DNA of 23,594 bases, taken from assembly GCA_902465645.1 (NCBI GenBank), contig CABQNX010000018.1, positions 1 through 23,594 on the forward strand, read 5' to 3'. Below the pieces are notes generated by a model. The model ran no database searches, was not told the origin of the DNA, and was given only the letters and a program-made list of their open reading frames with translations. The translations under genes were made by a program, and so were the position numbers. This document shows, in pieces, positions 8,001-14,919 of the stretch. The stretch's first letter is position 1, and each line of letters starts with the position of its first letter. Origin of the DNA: an uncultured Peptoniphilus sp. Its GTDB lineage: Bacteria; Bacillota; Clostridia; Tissierellales; Peptoniphilaceae.

Positions 8001-8665
8001 ACAAGGACGAAAAAGCCCTTCAAGAATCACTTGATGAATTAGCAGAAAAAATTTCCAAGGCACAAATCCTCGCAATACCTGGAGGTTTCTCACTAGGAGA
8101 CGAACCAGGTGGATCTGGTAAATTTATAGCCAATGTAATTAGGTCTGAAAAAGTTAAGAAGGCAATTGAAACTTTATTAGAAGAAAACGACGGACTTATA
8201 CTTGGAATTTGTAACGGATTCCAAGCCCTTGTTAAGACAGGACTTCTTCCTTACGGCAAGATCAAGGACCTTGAAGAAGACGACCCAACATTAACTTACA
8301 ACACTTGCTCAAGACACATTGCAAGAGTTGTGGACACAAGAGTTATATCAAACAATTCACCATGGCTTGCAAAACTTGAGGAAGGCAAGACTTACAAGGT
8401 TCCAATTTCTCACGGAGAAGGAAGATTTATTGCAAGTGAAGAAGTTATAAAGGACATCCTTGACAAGGAACAAGTTGCTCTTTGCTACGAAAATGCACCA
8501 AATGGTTCACTCTTAAATGTTGAAGCACTTATGTCAGAAGACGGTAAGATCCTTGGCAAGATGGGACACAGCGAAAGATTTGTAGAAAATACTTTCAAGA
8601 ACATTTTTGACATGGAACTTGAAGACATCTTCACTGCTGGAGTAGAATTCTTTAAAGAAGATTAA
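4997..8665 (+). CDS. purL: Phosphoribosylformylglycinamidine synthase, single-chain form
   Basis: Converts FGAR to FGAM with ATP and glutamine. At 1222 residues this is the fused form combining PurS-like, PurL and PurQ parts in one chain. The N-terminal PurS-like region and linker are followed by the ATP-grasp-like AIRS core (SDHCRHTTF, then THNHPTEIEP around 326-335, GGASTCLGGAIRDP). From about 968 comes a class I glutaminase with nucleophile Cys1072 in GICNGFQ and His1139/Glu1141 in SHGEGRF. I chose ATG 4997 because AAGGAG (4981-4986) is 10 nt upstream; an in-frame TTG at 4991 is only 4 nt from it. It overlaps purF by 11 nt and is its co-transcribed partner. No other pur gene follows. Confidence 0.95.
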   Translation: MKNNVKRIYICKKNEFDHQSKALREEIKNSLGIEATYIKTYRRYDIDIKDESLEKTLASVFYEAPVEEVYYEDYKKLEDSFENPIGIQYQPGQFDNREDGLIQTLALFTDEKLRAKVTEVYDIGGVSQADLEKIKAFLINPVDSQEVNVYKETELREEAQENHENLVYDGFNKLDKDGLVKFVEEKSLAMSPEDLEVLQDYFKSENRDPNETEVAIIDTYWSDHCRHTTFNTELDVDFDVVTELDKEIKRVFDDYLKMREELGVKKPITLMGLGTILSKELRKNGKLDDLEVSSEINACSVKIKAKVEVDGKVEDRDYLLMFKNETHNHPTEIEPVGGASTCLGGAIRDPLSGRSYVYQAMRVTGAGDPFTPIEETLEGKLPQKKIVTEAALGYSSYGNQVGVATGLVDELYHPGYVAKRMETGAVIAACPLENVKRIEPTEGDVVILLGGKTGRDGIGGATGSSKSHNVSSIETESAQVQKGNAPEERKIQRLFRNPDAAKLIKKCNDFGAGGVSVAIGELADSIEIKLDKVPLKYMGLKPREIAISESQERMAVVIDKDDVDKFMELADKENLEATVVAKVTGDNRLKMYYQNELICDMSYDFVNQTGAKRFEEVEVVSEDLPKFLNNKDGLEDLERYLSDLNITSKKNMIELFDSSVGASTVLQPLGGKKQNTPAQVMAALIPTDDGESRTASVMSYGFNPKLSEESQFLGGYYAVIESIAKLVAAGAPVEGIRLSFQEFYEKMDNKKSWSKPLKSLLGALKASRFFDAPPIGGKDSMSGSFEDINVPPTLISFAVNTADAKNIISPEFKGKGKIGLIRTKRDNIGALDLDMAKENFLSLQKEIEAGNIISAAAITHKGSIPQIFEMAIDNVGFDIKLDDLYSPLYGSFIVEYKEDREFIEKLGDFKEDEMIVNGEKLDVEKLSKAYLTTMDKIFKPLDSHKFEDLDQAKAPKRRTKSKKPVDEVKVVIPAFPGTNSEYDTARVFERAGAKAEVLVFRNKDEKALQESLDELAEKISKAQILAIPGGFSLGDEPGGSGKFIANVIRSEKVKKAIETLLEENDGLILGICNGFQALVKTGLLPYGKIKDLEEDDPTLTYNTCSRHIARVVDTRVISNNSPWLAKLEEGKTYKVPISHGEGRFIASEEVIKDILDKEQVALCYENAPNGSLLNVEALMSEDGKILGKMGHSERFVENTFKNIFDMELEDIFTAGVEFFKED

Positions 8666-8691
8666 TTAAAAAACAAATATATAAATATCTA

Positions 8692-8714
8692 GGGGCTAGT
8701 TTTCTAGTCCCTTT
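8692..8714 (+). terminator. Terminator after purL
   Basis: GGGGCTAG (8692-8699), loop TTTT and CTAGTCCC (8704-8711) form an 8-bp stem with one G-T pair, followed by only three T. A modest intrinsic terminator. Confidence 0.6.
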
Positions 8715-8741
8715 AAAATACAAAAATTTAGGAGTATAATC
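8712..8741 (+). promoter_or_regulatory. Putative promoter of the M20 hydrolase gene
   Basis: A perfect TATAAT is at 8736-8741, 32 bp before the ATG. The best -35 is a poor TTTAAA at 8712-8717 (18-bp spacer), overlapping the tail of the purL terminator. Confidence 0.4.
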
Positions 8742-8773
8742 TTATAAATAGACTTTTAAAGAGGGGGAGAAAA

Positions 8774-9955
8774 ATGTTACTTAAAGAGATTTTTGACGAG
8801 ATAGATAAGAGACAAGATGAAATGGTGGACCATCGCCGCCACATTCACGAGAACCCAGAACTTTCCTTTGAAGAAGTAGAAACTGCTAAATACCTTGCCG
8901 AATACTACAAGGGCAAGGATGTAGAAGTCACAAAAAACATGGGAGGAAATGGACTAAGAGTTGTCATCGACACAGGAAAACCAGGCAAGACTATAGCCCT
9001 TAGGGCAGACTTTGATGCCCTACCAATCCATGAAGAGACAGGCCTTCCCTTTGCATCAAAAAATCCTGGAGTCATGCACGCTTGTGGCCACGATGCCCAC
9101 ACAGGCTACCTAATGGTCTTGGCAGACATACTCCTTGAGAAGAAGGAAAAACTTAGGGGGAAGATTGTAATTATTCACCAACACGCAGAAGAGACACCTC
9201 CAGGAGGAGCAAAATCTATGATTGAAGCTGGAGTCTTAGATGGGGTTGACAATGTATTTGGAATTCACGTTATGTCAGCCATGGACTACGGAGAAGTCCA
9301 ATACCACAAGGGCAACACCCAAACAGGTAGGTCCAAGTTCTCAATCAAGTTCCAAGGGACAGGTGGACACGGGTCCATGCCCCACCTGGCAAATGACTCC
9401 ATAGTTGCAGCTTCACACTTTGTAACAGCAGTCCAAACTATTGTATCAAGAAGGCTCTCTCCCTTTGAAAACGGAGTTGTGACAATTGGGTCTTTTGAAG
9501 GTCAAGGAAGCTTTAATATAATCAAGGACTCTGTGAGACTTACAGGAGACATTAGGTCCATGACAGATGAAACAAGAGAAAAAATTGAAAGAGAAATAGA
9601 TAGGATTGCAAGAGGAATTGGCGAAACCTTTGGCATGGAAGTTGAAGTTGAATGTAAAAGTGACTACCCAGTCCTCTACAATGACCCGGCCATGACAGAC
9701 CTTGTAGTAGATGCAATTAAAGAAGCAGATATAAAAGAAGTGAGAGAAATTTACGACGGAGGACCGCAAACAGCATCAGAAGACTTTGCCTACTATGCAA
9801 AAGAAAGACCATCTTGCTTTTATTTCGTTGGAGCAAAAAAAGAAGATGCACCCTACGCAAACCACAATCCAAAGTTTGACATAAGAGAAGATGCCATGGT
9901 GATTTGTGCAAAGACAATGGCAGCAGTAGTAGTAAAGTATTTAATGGAAGATTAA
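8774..9955 (+). CDS. M20 family metallo-amidohydrolase (N-acyl amino acid / hippurate hydrolase type)
   Basis: A 393-residue cytoplasmic enzyme of the M20D amidohydrolase group, which cleaves N-acyl amino acids to acid and free amino acid. Visible metal and catalytic positions are Cys104 and His106 in HACGHDAH, Glu139/Glu140 in HQHAEE, His165 in FGIHV, and the late ASEDFAYY and ANHNPKFDI segments. The dimerisation (lid) domain includes GGHGSMPH. Length is normal. The start ATG follows GAGGGGGAG. It stands alone between two terminators. Its last 54 codons plus stop (from residue 340) occur again at 14256-14420. The exact acyl substrate cannot be inferred. Confidence 0.9.
   Translation: MLLKEIFDEIDKRQDEMVDHRRHIHENPELSFEEVETAKYLAEYYKGKDVEVTKNMGGNGLRVVIDTGKPGKTIALRADFDALPIHEETGLPFASKNPGVMHACGHDAHTGYLMVLADILLEKKEKLRGKIVIIHQHAEETPPGGAKSMIEAGVLDGVDNVFGIHVMSAMDYGEVQYHKGNTQTGRSKFSIKFQGTGGHGSMPHLANDSIVAASHFVTAVQTIVSRRLSPFENGVVTIGSFEGQGSFNIIKDSVRLTGDIRSMTDETREKIEREIDRIARGIGETFGMEVEVECKSDYPVLYNDPAMTDLVVDAIKEADIKEVREIYDGGPQTASEDFAYYAKERPSCFYFVGAKKEDAPYANHNPKFDIREDAMVICAKTMAAVVVKYLMED
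9791..9955 (+). repeat. Left copy of a 165-bp direct repeat (3' end of the M20 gene)
   Basis: This segment, from TAC codon 340 through the stop, aligns without gaps to 14256-14420, with 8 differences that I counted by eye (about 95% identity). Here it is part of an intact gene. The two copies lie 4,465 bp apart in the same orientation. Confidence 0.92.
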
Positions 9956-9956
9956 T

Positions 9957-9985
9957 AAAAGATAGGACTTGAGCCTATCTTTTTT
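9957..9985 (+). terminator. Terminator after the M20 gene
   Basis: AAAAGATAGG (9957-9966), loop ACTTGAG and CCTATCTTTT form a 10-bp stem whose 3' arm runs into six T (9980-9985). The core GATAGG/CCTATC stem also occurs in the terminator after ttdB. Confidence 0.85.
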
Positions 9986-10053
9986 ACTTAAAAATATTTT
10001 CTAAATAGGAAAAAAATCAAGGCATATGATAAAATTGTCTTGAGGTTGATATT

Positions 10054-11097
10054 ATGAAAGAGCTTAATTTTTCCTACGACAGGAAGATTGAAAATGAAAA
10101 GATAAATATAAAATGCTACGCTTATCATGTGGGCGCTTTTAATTATAATTGGCACGAAGATGTTGAGTGCTTAATAGTAATAAATGGAAGTCTTGAAGCC
10201 TGCGTCAATGGAAAAATTTATAAACTTTCTAAGGACGATATAATTTTCTTTAATACCAATGAAGGCCATGCAACTCTTGCCAAGGAGAGAGAAACCATTG
10301 CCCTTGTCCTTCATTTTAGTCCCAAAATCCTAAATTCCTTCGCAAGAAATAGAGATAGGTATTCTTGGCAGGGAGCAACAGATGAATTTACAAGAAATAG
10401 TGACTATGCAAAAGAAATTAGGAAATCTATTGTAAATATTATCTCTTCCTTTGAAGATGATTCTTTGGAGAACAAGATGTTGAGGTCACTAGCAAGTGAT
10501 GAAATAATTTTAAATTCCTTGCTACACTTTGCAGAGAAAGAGGAAAGAAGTAACAATGAAAAGTCTGGTTCTGACAGCGATGAGGTCATGAGAAAGATAA
10601 TAAAATACCTAGATGAAAATTATAGGGAAAAAATCAGTCTACAAGACTTGGCAGACCTTGTTGGCTACCATCCAAACTACACATCAGAAATAGTATCAAA
10701 GAACCTAGGAATTTCTTTTACAGAATACTTACAGAGGAAGAGACTTTCAAATGCAACGAAGGATCTCAAGCAAAGTGAGAAAAAAATTTCTGACATTGCC
10801 TATGACCACGGATTTTCGAATGTGAGGAGTTTCAACAATGCCTTTAGAGAAAGCTTTGGAAGGTCGCCTTCGGAATATAGAGATAGCCTAGACAAGGAGA
10901 CTCTTGAGATAGATGCTCAGTTTAAAAAAGTATTTCTAAGTGAAGATAATAAACATTGGTTAAGAGCAAAGAGTGACTGGTCTCTGAAGACAGAAAACAA
11001 GGAAGAAGACAAGATAAAGTTAAGGACTCAGGATATTGAGAGAGAAGTTTATAAAAAAATAATTGATAACCTAAAAAAGGAAATGGAATCTTTATAA
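10054..11097 (+). CDS. AraC family transcriptional regulator
   Basis: A 347-residue regulator. Residues 15-90 form a cupin-like sensor domain (the W-H-E segment at 33-35, then VINGSLEACVNGK and DDIIFFN). Residues about 176-278 are the AraC double helix-turn-helix, with ISLQDLADLVGYHPNY first and ISDIAYDHGFSNVRSF second, closing with FGRSPSEYR. A hydrophilic tail of about 65 residues beyond the DNA-binding domain is unusual; the family normally ends close to that motif. It has its own terminator and sits just upstream of the transporter-ttdAB genes, whose promoter lacks a good -35, so activation of those genes is a reasonable inference. The start ATG follows TTGAGGTTG. The ligand is unknown; tartrate is the contextual guess. 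Confidence 0.88.
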   Translation: MKELNFSYDRKIENEKINIKCYAYHVGAFNYNWHEDVECLIVINGSLEACVNGKIYKLSKDDIIFFNTNEGHATLAKERETIALVLHFSPKILNSFARNRDRYSWQGATDEFTRNSDYAKEIRKSIVNIISSFEDDSLENKMLRSLASDEIILNSLLHFAEKEERSNNEKSGSDSDEVMRKIIKYLDENYREKISLQDLADLVGYHPNYTSEIVSKNLGISFTEYLQRKRLSNATKDLKQSEKKISDIAYDHGFSNVRSFNNAFRESFGRSPSEYRDSLDKETLEIDAQFKKVFLSEDNKHWLRAKSDWSLKTENKEEDKIKLRTQDIEREVYKKIIDNLKKEMESL

Positions 11098-11104
11098 GGT
11101 AAGG

Positions 11105-11130
11105 AGCTTCGGTTTTGCCGAAGTTTTTTT
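11105..11130 (+). terminator. Terminator after the araC-type gene
   Basis: AGCTTCGG (11105-11112), loop TTTTG and CCGAAGTT (11118-11125), with seven T at 11124-11130. Strong intrinsic terminator. Confidence 0.88.
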
Positions 11131-11404
11131 ATTGAAAATTAAAAATATAAATTTTCAAATCTTAAAATTTTACCTATCAAAGATTTAAGCCGAAATTTTT
11201 GAATAATTATAATAAAAGATGGATTTAATGGGATAAATTGGGACAAAAGATGTAAAATCTTAAGCTGACATGGAAAAGCTTTTCTTAAAAATTATAAAAA
11301 AAATATTTTTTTTATTTTCATGACAAAATTTTAACTTAAGATAGGGATAGATTAGATAGAATGCCTTCCGTATAATGAAATCAACAAAGTTTAAGGAGGG
11401 TGCT
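11131..11404 (+). promoter_or_regulatory. Non-coding regulatory region of the transporter-ttdAB operon
   Basis: About 270 bp without a gene. A perfect TATAAT lies at 11371-11376, but nothing like TTGACA precedes it at the right distance. Instead GATAG is repeated three times (11340-11344, 11346-11350, 11355-11359) across the -35 zone, a plausible activator site. Upstream are a 12-bp palindrome GAAAAGCTTTTC (11273-11284) and long A/T tracts (11294-11318). The ribosome site AAGGAGGG is at 11393-11400. An in-frame ATG at 11375 overlaps the -10 box and cannot be the real start. Confidence 0.6.
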
Positions 11405-12679
11405 ATGAATACACAAACCATTACTATTGGATTTTTACTTTTTGCTATCGTTATGTTTGCATGGGAAAAAATTCCACTATGGGTTACTGCAATGATAGTT
11501 GCAGTGGGTTTAACACTTACAAATATTTTAGAAGCTAAAGATGCCTTTGCTGGTTTCACAGACTCAAATGTACTTTTATTTATGGCGATGTTTATTATTG
11601 GGGCTGCTTTTTTCGAAACAGGTATGGCACAAAGAGTAGGCGGACTTGTTACTAAGTTTGCAAAAACGGAAAGACAACTCATCGCTGCAGTTATGATTAT
11701 AACTGGTTTGATGTCGGGGATTTTATCAAATACGGGAACAGCTGCAGTTTTAATTCCAGTCCTAATCGGAATATCTCAATCTACAAAGTTTCCAAAATCG
11801 AAAATTTTACTGCCGCTTGTTTTTGCAGCAGCTATGGGTGGAAACTTGAGCTTGATTGGGGCGCCAGGCAACATGATTGCCCAATCAGGACTTGAAACCA
11901 TAGGAGAGTCTTTTGGTTTTTTTGAATATGCAAAGATTGGACTACCTGTTTTGATTGTTGGAATAATATTCTTCGTTACAATTGGATATAAACTTCTTCC
12001 TGACAATGTAGCTAATGAAGATGCAGATTCAATTTATTCACAAGAAAAATCTTATGAAGATGTTCCTGAATGGAAGGGATGGGTTTCCCTTATAGTTTTA
12101 ATTTTCACTGTACTTGCAATGGTCCTTGAAAAGAAAATTGGAATAAAACTTTTTGTGTCAGCTTGGATCGGTGCCCTAGTTCTTGTAGTGACAGGAGTTA
12201 TATCATCATCAGATGCTATAAAGTCAATTGATATGAATACAATTCTATTATATGTTGGATCACTTGCACTTGCATTAGCCCTAAAGGAAACAGGAACAGG
12301 TGACTTAATAGCCAACTCAATTGTATCAAAGCTAGGAGATAATCCTTCTCCAACTGCACTTATGATTATAATTTTTATTATCTGTGCAATACTTACAAAC
12401 TTCATGTCAAACACAGCTACAACAGCTCTTATGGTTCCAATTTCCATTTCAATTTCACAGGCAATTGGAGCAGACCCTAGAGCAGTGCTAATGGCAACAG
12501 TGATTGGCGGATCTATGGCTTACGCTACACCAATAGGAATGCCAGCTAACACAATGGTTTATAACGTTGGGGGATATAAGTTTAATGATTATGTAAAGGC
12601 AGGTCTGCCACTTATTATAGTTTGCGGAACACTTTCCTTAATCCTACTACCAATATTCTTCCCATTTTTCCCAAATTAA
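11405..12679 (+). CDS. DASS/SLC13 family carboxylate transporter, probably tartrate
   Basis: A 424-residue integral membrane protein of the divalent anion:Na+ symporter (DASS) family, which also contains the E. coli tartrate:succinate antiporter TtdT. Both Ser-Asn-Thr substrate/ion motifs are visible: SNTGT at 108-112 and SNTAT at 335-339. GGNLSLIGAPGN (145-156) and ATPIGMPANTMVY (374-386) are also conserved, giving the two-fold pseudo-repeat. A hydrophilic loop lies around 200-225. ATG 11405 was chosen for AAGGAGGG 5 nt upstream. It is 12 nt before ttdA, so the set is an operon, and the substrate guess rests on that. Dicarboxylates such as succinate or fumarate could be co- or counter-substrates. 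Confidence 0.85.
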   Translation: MNTQTITIGFLLFAIVMFAWEKIPLWVTAMIVAVGLTLTNILEAKDAFAGFTDSNVLLFMAMFIIGAAFFETGMAQRVGGLVTKFAKTERQLIAAVMIITGLMSGILSNTGTAAVLIPVLIGISQSTKFPKSKILLPLVFAAAMGGNLSLIGAPGNMIAQSGLETIGESFGFFEYAKIGLPVLIVGIIFFVTIGYKLLPDNVANEDADSIYSQEKSYEDVPEWKGWVSLIVLIFTVLAMVLEKKIGIKLFVSAWIGALVLVVTGVISSSDAIKSIDMNTILLYVGSLALALALKETGTGDLIANSIVSKLGDNPSPTALMIIIFIICAILTNFMSNTATTALMVPISISISQAIGADPRAVLMATVIGGSMAYATPIGMPANTMVYNVGGYKFNDYVKAGLPLIIVCGTLSLILLPIFFPFFPN

Positions 12680-12691
12680 AAGGAGTATAAA

Positions 12692-13588
12692 ATGAACAAA
12701 GAAAATTTAGAAAAGAAATTAATTGATGAAATGTCAGCTTTTGTTGGATTAGTTAGTATGAAGCTTCCAAAAGACGTGGAAGATAAACTTGAAGAGCTAT
12801 CAAAAAAGGAAACTAGTCCACTAGCAAAAACTATTTACGAAACAATGAAAAAGAACCAAGAACTTGCTTGGGAGATGAAGAGACCTTCTTGTCAAGATAC
12901 AGGTGTTCTACAATTCTTCTGTGAAGTTGGAGAAAACTTTCCACTAAGAGGAAACTTGGAAGAACTTTTAAGAGAAGCAACTTACAAGGCGACAATGGAG
13001 ACACCTCTAAGACACAACAGTGTTGAGACCTTTGAAGAGTACAACACAGGCAAAAATATTGGCAAGGGAACACCAACAGTATTTACAAAAACTGTTCCAG
13101 GTTCATCGGCAAAAATTTACACTTACATGGCAGGAGGTGGCTGTTCACTTCCAGGAGCAGGAGTAACTCTTATGCCAGGTGAAGGCTATGAAGCTGTTGT
13201 AAAATTTGTTCTTGATAGGATGACTTCCTATGGTCTTAATGCTTGTCCGCCACTTTTAGTTGGAGTTGGTATTGGTACATCAATTGAAACTGCAGCAGTT
13301 AACTCTAAGCTTGCCCTTATGAAAAAGGTTGGAGAAGAAAACGAAGACGAAAGAGCTAGAGACTTAGAGAAGAGACTAGAAGAAGGAATCAATAAAATAG
13401 GAATTGGACCTCAAGGTTTTGGAGGAGAAAACTCTGTAATGGGAGTTAATATTGTTAACACTGCAAGGCATCCAAGTGTACTGTCTGTTGCACTTAACGT
13501 TGGATGCTGGTCACACAGAAGGGGCCTAATTGTACTTGATGAAGAAATGAATTATGAAATACTAAGTCATGAGGGGATAGAACTATGA
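12692..13588 (+). CDS. ttdA: L(+)-tartrate dehydratase alpha subunit
   Basis: Catalytic Fe-S subunit of the class I fumarase/tartrate dehydratase family; with TtdB it dehydrates L-tartrate to oxaloacetate. It has 298 residues, close to E. coli TtdA (about 303). Cluster cysteines are Cys67 (SCQDTG), Cys151 (GGGCSLPG) and Cys185 (NACPP). The C-terminal half, with GIGPQGFGG, SVMGVNI, ARHPS and GCWSHRRG, resembles remembered E. coli TtdA more than clostridial fumarase alpha. ATG follows AAAAGGAG. It overlaps ttdB by 4 nt. Fumarase activity is the main alternative, but subunit sizes, both sequences and a DASS neighbour favour tartrate. The labile 4Fe-4S cluster fits an anaerobe. Confidence 0.85.
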   Translation: MNKENLEKKLIDEMSAFVGLVSMKLPKDVEDKLEELSKKETSPLAKTIYETMKKNQELAWEMKRPSCQDTGVLQFFCEVGENFPLRGNLEELLREATYKATMETPLRHNSVETFEEYNTGKNIGKGTPTVFTKTVPGSSAKIYTYMAGGGCSLPGAGVTLMPGEGYEAVVKFVLDRMTSYGLNACPPLLVGVGIGTSIETAAVNSKLALMKKVGEENEDERARDLEKRLEEGINKIGIGPQGFGGENSVMGVNIVNTARHPSVLSVALNVGCWSHRRGLIVLDEEMNYEILSHEGIEL

Positions 13589-14193
13589 GTAAGAAAATTT
13601 TAACTACGCCTATATCAGCTGAAGATATAAAAGACTTAAAGGTTGGAGATATTGTTTATTTAACAGGAAGAATGGTAACTTGTCGTGACGTTGCCCACAG
13701 GAGGGTAATAGAAGAAGGACTTGAACTGCCAGTTGATGTAAAGGACAAAGCTATCCTTCACGCAGGGCCAATTATTTCTGAAAAAGATGGCAAGTACGAA
13801 ATGATTTCTGTTGGACCAACAACTTCTATGAGGATGGAAAAGTTTGAAGAAGAATTTATAGATAAGACAGGAGTAAGAATAATAATAGGAAAGGGTGGAA
13901 TGGGCGAAGGAACAGCTCGTGGTTGTAAGAAAAATAAGGCCCTTCACCTAGTTATCCCAGCAGGAAATGCTGTTTGGGCAGCAACAAGAGTAAAAGAAAT
14001 TGTAGACGCACAGTGGAAAGATCTTGGGATGCCAGAAACTCTTTGGGTATGTGATGTTGAAGAATTTGGTCCCCTAATTGTATCTATAGACAGTGAGGGC
14101 AACAACATATTTGAACAAAATAAAGTCATTTACAACGAGAGAAAAGAAGAAGTCTACAAGGACATCATAGACCACGTTCACTATATCAAATAA
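13585..14193 (+). CDS. ttdB: L(+)-tartrate dehydratase beta subunit
   Basis: A 202-residue partner of TtdA, matching the usual TtdB length of about 201. It begins with KILTTPISAED, carries LTGRMVTCRDVAHRR, HAGPII, VGPTTSMRME and GKGGMGEGT, and ends in HVHYIK, as I recall E. coli TtdB does. Beta subunits of this family form the C-terminal swivelling domain that completes the active site. The start ATG overlaps the ttdA stop (ATGA). A terminator 38 nt after the stop closes the operon. Tartrate rather than fumarate specificity is inferred from resemblance and context. Confidence 0.87.
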   Translation: MSKKILTTPISAEDIKDLKVGDIVYLTGRMVTCRDVAHRRVIEEGLELPVDVKDKAILHAGPIISEKDGKYEMISVGPTTSMRMEKFEEEFIDKTGVRIIIGKGGMGEGTARGCKKNKALHLVIPAGNAVWAATRVKEIVDAQWKDLGMPETLWVCDVEEFGPLIVSIDSEGNNIFEQNKVIYNERKEEVYKDIIDHVHYIK

Positions 14194-14230
14194 GTAAAAT
14201 AAAATAGAAAAAACCAAACCTTATAGAGAA

Positions 14231-14253
14231 GATAGGCAGAACCCCTATCTTTT
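14231..14253 (+). terminator. Terminator after ttdB
   Basis: GATAGG (14231-14236) pairs with CCTATC (14244-14249) across a 7-nt loop, followed by TTTT. The last T lies only two bases before the repeated M20 fragment begins. The core stem is the same as that of the terminator following the intact M20 gene. Confidence 0.75.
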
Positions 14254-14255
14254 CT

Positions 14256-14420
14256 TACTTTGCTAAAGAAAGGCCATCTTGCTTTTATTTCGTTGGTGCA
14301 AAGAAAGAAGATGCACCCTATGCAAACCATAATCCAAAGTTTGACATAAGAGAAGATGCCATGGTGATTTGTGCAAAGACTATGGCAGCAGTAGTAGTAA
14401 AGTATTTAATGGAAGATTAA
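14256..14420 (+). pseudogene. 3' fragment of an M20 amidohydrolase gene (right copy of the direct repeat)
   Basis: This is an open fragment of 54 codons plus stop, equivalent to residues 340-393 of the M20 enzyme at 8774-9955. It has no start, no ribosome site and no catalytic domain, so it cannot make an enzyme. Of the 8 base differences from the intact copy, 7 are synonymous third-position changes; the only replacement is Tyr to Phe at the second codon. That pattern means the two copies diverged while both were under selection as coding sequence (a paralogue, or an allele from another strain), before this one was reduced to a fragment. Confidence 0.9.
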
Positions 14421-14427
14421 GAAATGT

Positions 14428-14455
14428 AAAAGAGGAGCTTAGGGCTTCTCTTTTT
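14428..14455 (+). terminator. Terminator after the M20 fragment
   Basis: AAAAGAGGAGC (14428-14438), loop TTAGG and GCTTCTCTTTT form an 11-bp stem with one G-T pair, ending in five T. If the tartrate module was inserted at the M20 gene end, this was probably the original M20 terminator. Confidence 0.8.
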
Positions 14456-14503
14456 ATGTTTCTAGGTAAATTTTGGGTAAAGAAATAAAAGAGGAGGAAT
14501 ATT

Positions 14504-14899
14504 ATGAATAAAATTTACGATTACTTAAAAAAAGTTAAGGTATTTTACTTAGCCAGCCAAGATGGTGACCAAGCCCGTGTTAGGCCCTTAGGTGCCCTTG
14601 CAGAATTTGAAGGTAGGATTTATATTGTGACATCAAAGGAAAAAGACGTCTACAAGCAAATCAAGAAAAACCCTAAGGTTGAAGTCACTGCCTTTGATGG
14701 CAAAACTTGGATAAGACTAACTGGTGTCCTAGAAGAAGATGACAGATTAGAAGCTAGAGAAGAAATGATGAAGCAAAATAAAGAGGCTCTAGAAAACATG
14801 TATTCAGTAGATGATGGCAAGATGACTGTCCTATATTTCAAAGAGGGCCAAGCAGTATTTTCAACTTTTGCTGGAGATAGGGAAGTAGTAGAAATTTAA
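14504..14899 (+). CDS. Pyridoxamine 5'-phosphate oxidase-like FMN-binding split-barrel protein
   Basis: A 131-residue small flavin-binding protein of the pyridoxamine phosphate oxidase-like superfamily. Typical features are the N-terminal helix then FYLASQDGDQARVRPLG, the barrel strand RIYIVTSKEKDVYKQIKKNP and the central KTWIRLTGVL. Members bind FMN, F420 or haem and act on diverse substrates; true PdxH enzymes are longer, so this is not a B6 oxidase. It is a single gene with GAGGAGG 6 nt before the ATG. I see no convincing promoter, and the gene lies just after the M20 fragment's terminator. Physiological role unknown. Confidence 0.85.
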   Translation: MNKIYDYLKKVKVFYLASQDGDQARVRPLGALAEFEGRIYIVTSKEKDVYKQIKKNPKVEVTAFDGKTWIRLTGVLEEDDRLEAREEMMKQNKEALENMYSVDDGKMTVLYFKEGQAVFSTFAGDREVVEI

Positions 14900-14919
14900 G
14901 ATTTAAAAAGATCTCCTAT

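Larger units (their letters stand above)
9956..14255 (+). other. 4.3-kb tartrate module lying between direct repeats
   Basis: The interval holds an AraC-type regulator, a DASS carboxylate transporter and ttdAB, all on the plus strand, and is bounded exactly by the two copies of the M20 3' end. No integrase, transposase or terminal inverted repeat is present. The arrangement is what a single-crossover integration at the end of the M20 gene would leave, or what remains of a partly deleted duplication. A recombination history is inference from the repeat structure. Confidence 0.6.

Noticed and set aside
11375..11404. An upstream ATG extending the transporter by 10 residues.
   Set aside because: It overlaps the TATAAT box and would precede the transcription start; ATG 11405 has AAGGAGGG at the right distance.
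12692..14193. Reading the two dehydratase subunits as a fumarase alpha/beta pair.
   Set aside because: Subunit sizes (298 and 202), the GCWSHRRG end of the alpha subunit, the HVHYIK end of the beta subunit and the adjacent DASS transporter all fit tartrate dehydratase better.
9956..14255. The tartrate module as a transposon or integrase-borne island.
   Set aside because: No transposase, integrase, terminal inverted repeats or short target duplication; the flanking repeats are coding sequence of one gene.
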